A DNA stretch of 64,000 nucleotides. It comes from Sesamum alatum. Its lineage: Eukaryota; Streptophyta; Magnoliopsida; Lamiales; Pedaliaceae. Where the stretch lies: assembly GCA_034509735.1 (NCBI GenBank), contig JACGWO010000005.1, forward strand, positions 32,084,479 to 32,148,478, read 5' to 3'. Shown here piece after piece: positions 59,850-64,000 of the stretch. The first letter of the stretch is position 1. Each line of letters opens with the position of its first letter. The position numbers and the translations under genes were made by a program. The notes under the pieces are model-generated. The model ran no database searches, was not told the origin of the DNA, and was given only the letters and a program-made list of their open reading frames with translations.

Positions 59850-59866
59850 GGGGGGGGGGGGGGGGC
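59850..59866. repeat. Poly(G) run of 17
   Basis: Uninterrupted G homopolymer on the + strand, 38 bp beyond the foldback element. Similar runs occur near 37620 (14 or more G), 22034 (C) and 27308 (C). Confidence 0.85.
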
Positions 59867-60478
59867 ATTGTCTTGCATGGAAGCTCAACATGGGAAGTGG
59901 AGTTAGGAATATAATTCTTGTAAGACTTTGGGTGAAATTTTTTAGTTTTCCTGTCAATTTATTACCTTCAAGTTTCAACTATGACATAATCATATGATCT
60001 GTTTGGTTGGTTGACAAGTCTTATTAGATGAGCATGGTGTTATTTAGGTAGAAATGGGGACCCTCAAACAAGATTGGAGGTTTGTATCCTCATTGGATCC
60101 ATGTCTGAATATTTCACATAGATTAAAACGAAAACAACAACAACAACAGAAGCCCAGGAAAGGAACAAATTCATGGAACACAAACCTCTGATCTGATGAA
60201 AGATCAGTAGCAGAAATTACTTAACTGTCCGGGATATTACTAGCAGTTTTTTGTTTAGTCTGATGAATTTGCATATCAAAAGTGAGTGCACTTTTGTGCA
60301 TGATAGCAAGAAATGAACAGCCATGGATACATGCCTGCAGGGATATTCGGTATACACACACTGACCGAGCAATGGATACAAACAATAGGCATCGTTTATA
60401 ACGAATCGTAAAGATAGCCAACGAATAGTTATTACACGAAATAGAGAAGTGTATGTTATTAGTATAACTCAGAAGATT
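59867..60478. other. NLR 3' UTR and flank
   Basis: Downstream of the minus-strand receptor stop. No separate gene; the open frame 60221-60421 (-) has no recognised domain. Confidence 0.4.
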
Positions 60479-63346
60479 TTAAGAAATTCTGAGTTTTGAG
60501 ATGTGTGAAATCTTGTTCCATTCCTCTCCAGTTTCCCTCTTGTAAAGTTGCTGCAGGAGTGGACAGTTGTGGATGCGCAATTTGCCTAATGGTGTCGTCT
60601 GGAGGAGAAGAGCCGGCAGCGCCTGCAGGTTGGTGCAGTCCGACACTTTCAAGCACCTGAGACGGGGCATGATCTTGAAATTCTCATCAGGGAGTTCTCT
60701 GTCATTGCTGATCACATTCCATACTTCCCAGCTCTCCATTTTCGAAAACTTCAGTTTCTTCAGCTTTGGGAATGCTGTTTTTGCTTCTGATGATGATGAT
60801 GATGCCACCAGCATGCCTTCTCCGTTCATCGTGTTGTTATCGTTTAGGTCGATTCCCAAGAATTCGAGCCCAAGAAACTTTACGGTGTTCATGCCCTCCA
60901 AGTGGAGTGTTACGAGTGATGGCAATCTTCCCAAAGGAGGCAAATATGTGCAGTTTTGGCAGTCTTGCAGGAAAAGCTTTTGCAGGTTGGTCAGTTTCAT
61001 GATCCAGCTAGGGAATTTAGTGCCTCTGTATGAACTGATTTGCAACGATTGCAGATTTTCGTTCAAACGAAGAGCTTCGATCACCTCATCTTGGCTGCCT
61101 GTTTGAACTGCAGGGCTGAAGTCCATCTGCAACTCAGAAAGATGGTTCTTGTTCTGCAGCTCAGCCCTCTTGGCCTCATCGGCATTTGCTGCATATCCCA
61201 GCCCTTCGATCCTCAGGCATCCCCGGAGGTTGTTGAGGTTGTTTAAATCTTCTAGCCCGCATGCAGCGTCTCCTCTGTCATTCCCTCGAACAATGATGAA
61301 TTTGCTCAGTGTGTGAAGTGATTTCAAGTTGCCTATCCCTTTTGGCAATGTCTTGAGACTGTCAGTACGATCAATCTCAAGATGCCTCAGGTTGACTAGC
61401 TTCTCAATATGTCGAGGTAGTCTCCTCAGATGGTCGCAGGCGGAAAGTTTAAGCGTTTGCAGATTGTACAGATCACACAGGTTTGCCGGTAACTCCCAAA
61501 ATGGATTGTGGGATAAGTTGAGGTACTTCAAGCTGATCAGGTTACCTATTTCTCTTGGAAGTTCACCTAATCTGTTGTGGCTCAAATCCAGCACTCTGAC
61601 GCGGGCTAAACGACGCAACAATTCAGGTTCGACTCTGTCAAGTTGGCTAACAATAGGTGGAGAATCATGGAAAGATTGAACCCAAAATGTGAAGAACTTC
61701 TCTACATTCGCAACGTTAGGGAAACGAGCGTCTTCTGAACGTATCAAGGTAACGTGACGGGCCCTTTTGTGGGACGACTCCATTTTTCGTTCCAAATCGT
61801 TGTTAACTTCAATCACACAGCATTCATTCTTGGTTAGATACTGAGCAAAATCATGGACCATATCATGCATTTTTACACTTAAAATTCTTCTGTCATCCTT
61901 GTCTTTCTGCAGGTCTTGGAAGAATGACCTCATGGCCAGGTTTTGCAGGTACTCCTGACCTATTGCCTCCATCTCCACCATCTCAGTAGAACTAAGATAG
62001 CCTTGTGCCATCCAGAGTTTGATCAAATCATTCGCCTCGATGACATGATCTTTAGGGAAGATAGCACAAAACGAGAAACATCGTTTCATCGTTGAGGGCA
62101 GATCATAGTAGCTCAACATCAGAGGAGGAAATAGCCCTTCTGCTTCTTCCAACTCCCAAAACTCACTACTCAAGGCGTCGTGCCAGTCTTTCAATGAGTT
62201 CTTGAACCGCATGAGACTGCCGATAGTCTTGACAGTAAGAGGTAAGCCTTTGCACTTATCAGATATCTTCCTCCCAACTCCCTCCAGTTCTTCACATTCC
62301 TCTTCCTTTCTCTCAAAAAACGCGATCTTCTTGAATAAAGACCACGAATCATCACCCGACAACTGCCCTAAAGGAAGGTTGTATCTGCTTCCCATAACTT
62401 TTGCAACTCTCTCATTTCTGGTGGTGACTAGAATTGCACTCCCAGCTGCACCGGTGCTGAGAGAGTTCAAAAGCTGCTCCCATTTCCTAAAATCGTCGGT
62501 CCAAACATCGTCTAGGACAAGGAGAAACTTCTTCCGTTGTACGTGGTTCCTAATCTTACGTGTTATGGTCTCGAGTTCAAATAAGTATGGGGCACTTCCT
62601 TCAACGTCTTCCAAAATGGCTTTGGCAATTCGGACCTCATCAAAAGGGTCCGACACACACACCCACATTCGTCTCTCGAAATGATCAATCACATCACTAC
62701 AGTTGTAAACTACTTGTGCTAGCGTCGTCTTACCAATGCCGCCCATGCCCACTATAGAAACTATATTAAGCCCCTGTTCTTGATGGCTACTTGACAACAA
62801 CTCGCGTACTAGAGTATTCTTATCGGTGTCTCTACCTTGTACTTCTTGTACAACGATGAAAGACGTCGTTTTAGGCCTATCAGGGGATCCCATTACAACA
62901 TTGAATTTATACCTATCTTTCTCAGTGGCAATAACGTCAAGTCTTTCGTTGATGTCCTTAATCTTGAGAGCTATGTCACGACGAAGGGCGACTCTATTGC
63001 AACCGAGACAAGGTAAAGTAATGAGAGAGCATACCTTTCTAGTTGGAGAAGAATGACTTCCAGGGCCTTCAATCTCTGCCTTCAGGTTTGCTGTTATCCA
63101 CTGAGACAAAACATCCTCGGTGTCATCGGAAACATCCTTGAGCTTTTCGAGCCAAACTTTGACTGATTCTTCCTTCACCTGTCTCTTCTCAGCATCAACA
63201 AGAACAGCCTTAATGGACTCAAATGCACTTTTGAGCTTCTTGACTTCTTTTTCGACCCCGGATACTAATCTCACCTCCTGCCTGATCTGTTGTTCCATGA
63301 TTGTGGCCACCTGGGTGAGGATTACAGTTATTACTGCATCAGACAT
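60479..63346 (-). CDS. CC-NB-ARC-LRR (CNL) disease-resistance receptor, RGA-like, intronless
   Basis: 955 aa cytoplasmic immune receptor that detects pathogen effectors and triggers cell death/defence. Start at 63346 is the first ATG (the frame upstream opens with GTG), and a TATATA sits about 97 bp before it. Rx-type coiled coil 1 to about 150, with WLEKLKDVSDDTEDVLSQW as the EDVID-region variant. NB-ARC: P-loop GMGGIGKTT (200-208), RNBS-A MWVCVSD, kinase-2 LLVLDDVW (275-282), RNBS-B ILVTTR, GLPL (367-370), RNBS-D CFSFCAIFP, MHD (493-495). All residues for nucleotide binding are intact, and Trp ends kinase-2 as in CC-type NLRs. LRRs from about 600 (LRVLDLSHN, LKYLNLSHN) to the C-terminus, with a shortened run of perhaps 10-12 repeats. 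Specificity unknown. Looks functional, not a pseudogene. Confidence 0.96.
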   Translation of the reverse strand: MSDAVITVILTQVATIMEQQIRQEVRLVSGVEKEVKKLKSAFESIKAVLVDAEKRQVKEESVKVWLEKLKDVSDDTEDVLSQWITANLKAEIEGPGSHSSPTRKVCSLITLPCLGCNRVALRRDIALKIKDINERLDVIATEKDRYKFNVVMGSPDRPKTTSFIVVQEVQGRDTDKNTLVRELLSSSHQEQGLNIVSIVGMGGIGKTTLAQVVYNCSDVIDHFERRMWVCVSDPFDEVRIAKAILEDVEGSAPYLFELETITRKIRNHVQRKKFLLVLDDVWTDDFRKWEQLLNSLSTGAAGSAILVTTRNERVAKVMGSRYNLPLGQLSGDDSWSLFKKIAFFERKEEECEELEGVGRKISDKCKGLPLTVKTIGSLMRFKNSLKDWHDALSSEFWELEEAEGLFPPLMLSYYDLPSTMKRCFSFCAIFPKDHVIEANDLIKLWMAQGYLSSTEMVEMEAIGQEYLQNLAMRSFFQDLQKDKDDRRILSVKMHDMVHDFAQYLTKNECCVIEVNNDLERKMESSHKRARHVTLIRSEDARFPNVANVEKFFTFWVQSFHDSPPIVSQLDRVEPELLRRLARVRVLDLSHNRLGELPREIGNLISLKYLNLSHNPFWELPANLCDLYNLQTLKLSACDHLRRLPRHIEKLVNLRHLEIDRTDSLKTLPKGIGNLKSLHTLSKFIIVRGNDRGDAACGLEDLNNLNNLRGCLRIEGLGYAANADEAKRAELQNKNHLSELQMDFSPAVQTGSQDEVIEALRLNENLQSLQISSYRGTKFPSWIMKLTNLQKLFLQDCQNCTYLPPLGRLPSLVTLHLEGMNTVKFLGLEFLGIDLNDNNTMNGEGMLVASSSSSEAKTAFPKLKKLKFSKMESWEVWNVISNDRELPDENFKIMPRLRCLKVSDCTNLQALPALLLQTTPLGKLRIHNCPLLQQLYKRETGEEWNKISHISKLRIS

Positions 63347-63442
63347 GGTTGTCAATGGCAGTAGACTGAACAGGAGAAACTGAATTCGGACAAAGATTGA
63401 AGAAAGAGTAGTTGATGGATTGAAAGAAAATGGTAATAACAC

Positions 63443-63448
63443 TATATA
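63443..63448 (-). promoter_or_regulatory. NLR TATA box
   Basis: TATATA about 97 bp upstream of the chosen ATG. It abuts the GTG that opens the longer frame, so transcripts starting 25-35 bp downstream would exclude that frame and support the 63346 start. A TTGACTTTGG (W-box-like) lies near 63687. Confidence 0.5.
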
Positions 63449-63920
63449 TTGTGCTTGGGACTAGATAATATTACATCAAATTTGCTAGGAAAAGGTTTGG
63501 AAAGTGGCTGTGCAATTCTGTGGGTCCTAAATCTTAAAGGAAATTGCAGAAGACTTAAAGGAGACGACTTTCATCAACGCGTTACAGAGGAAGGCGAAAA
63601 ATTATTGGGAAGAAGGACTTAGTCAAAAATCAAGAAATTTCAGACAAACTTCTCTTGGTTGTCACAGAAAACAACAGCTCGATGACTTGACTTTGGATCT
63701 TTAAAATATTGTTGTGTAGTTTCTTGCACTTTGGCTGCAAACACAAGGCAAAGAAAACAAAGGAAAAACCAGACTGCATAAGTAGAAAAGAAAACTAAAA
63801 TACAATGTATTGATCTTGCTGAGACATTCTTGGATGCCTATTAACGTACAATGCAGTTTCTGAGTCTCCTAGAAATGCTGTATTTTGTACATTTCTTTCT
63901 ACTTAAAACAAATTCAATCT

Positions 63921-63998
63921 TTATGCAATAACTTGTGTATGTGCAAACAAGTTCTCTAAGACAAGAGCCTGGAGGTCCTCAGTTGAGTACTTGGTGTG
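63921..63998 (-). CDS. Possible C-terminal end of another gene, cut by the window edge
   Basis: On the minus strand a frame enters from beyond 64000 and reads HTKYSTEDLQALVLENLFA... to a TAA at 63923-63921. The composition is protein-like (balanced charged and hydrophobic residues), while the following sequence is AT-rich as in a 3' UTR. It is only 25 codons, so it may be chance. Confidence 0.3.
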   Translation of the reverse strand, partial: HTKYSTEDLQALVLENLFAHTQVIA

Positions 63999-64000
63999 CT

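Noticed and set aside
63347..63442. N-terminal extension of the NLR
   Set aside because: Opens with GTG and abuts the TATA box; the Rx-type coiled coil begins at the ATG at 63346.
1..64000. A biosynthetic or defence gene cluster linking lipoxygenase, subtilase and NLR
   Set aside because: The genes are unrelated, widely spaced and separated by repeats; co-occurrence is not evidence for a joint system.
1..64000. CRISPR arrays, operons, origins or other prokaryotic features
   Set aside because: Tandem repeats here have no regular unique spacers and the genes have spliceosomal introns.

Overview
This is nuclear DNA of a flowering plant, probably a core eudicot. The evidence is AT-rich intergenic sequence, GT-AG introns, full-length plant-type proteins (plastid lipoxygenase, subtilase, CC-NB-ARC-LRR receptor, antiquitin ALDH7) and many short inverted-repeat and tRNA-derived elements. 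Species cannot be fixed from the window alone.

Layout. 0.87-5.07 kb (-): eight-exon plastid 13-lipoxygenase. 5.1-19 kb: no host gene, but dense with small mobile elements: MULE-like MITEs with 9-bp target duplications, a mini-CACTA, two SINEs and a solo LTR. 19-27 kb: a local direct duplication in which each copy carries a small, intact, unrecognised basic-protein gene (-). Comparing the two copies reveals later insertions: a Helitron-like end and a solo LTR in copy 1, and a MULE-MITE in copy 2. 27-29.4 kb: a row of hairpins, a third SINE, 41-bp tandem repeats and tRNA-Ser(GCU) (-). 30.1-32.5 kb (-): intronless subtilase. 34.4-36.4 kb (-): intronless cation/calcium exchanger. 37.7-38.2 kb: a PIF/Tourist-like MITE with a 36-bp perfect palindrome. 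41.0-47.0 kb (+): 14-exon ALDH7B-type aldehyde dehydrogenase. 50.3-51.0 kb (-): two-exon DUF1677 cysteine-motif protein. 51.7-60 kb: nested repeats (solo LTR inside a MITE, hAT MITE inside a SINE). 60.5-63.3 kb (-): intronless CNL immune receptor. At the right edge there is a possible 3' end of another minus-strand gene.

The genes do not form a pathway cluster. They are ordinary single genes: jasmonate/oxylipin synthesis, apoplastic proteolysis, cation exchange, aldehyde detoxification and immune reception. I see no obviously new enzymatic system. The most informative observations are the paired-copy dating of transposon insertions, a recently active tRNA-derived SINE family, the conserved unknown small-protein duplicates, and a predicted leader intron in ALDH7 that holds a 14-codon upstream ORF. 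Exon joins were derived by hand from splice sites and reading phase. No database search was possible.
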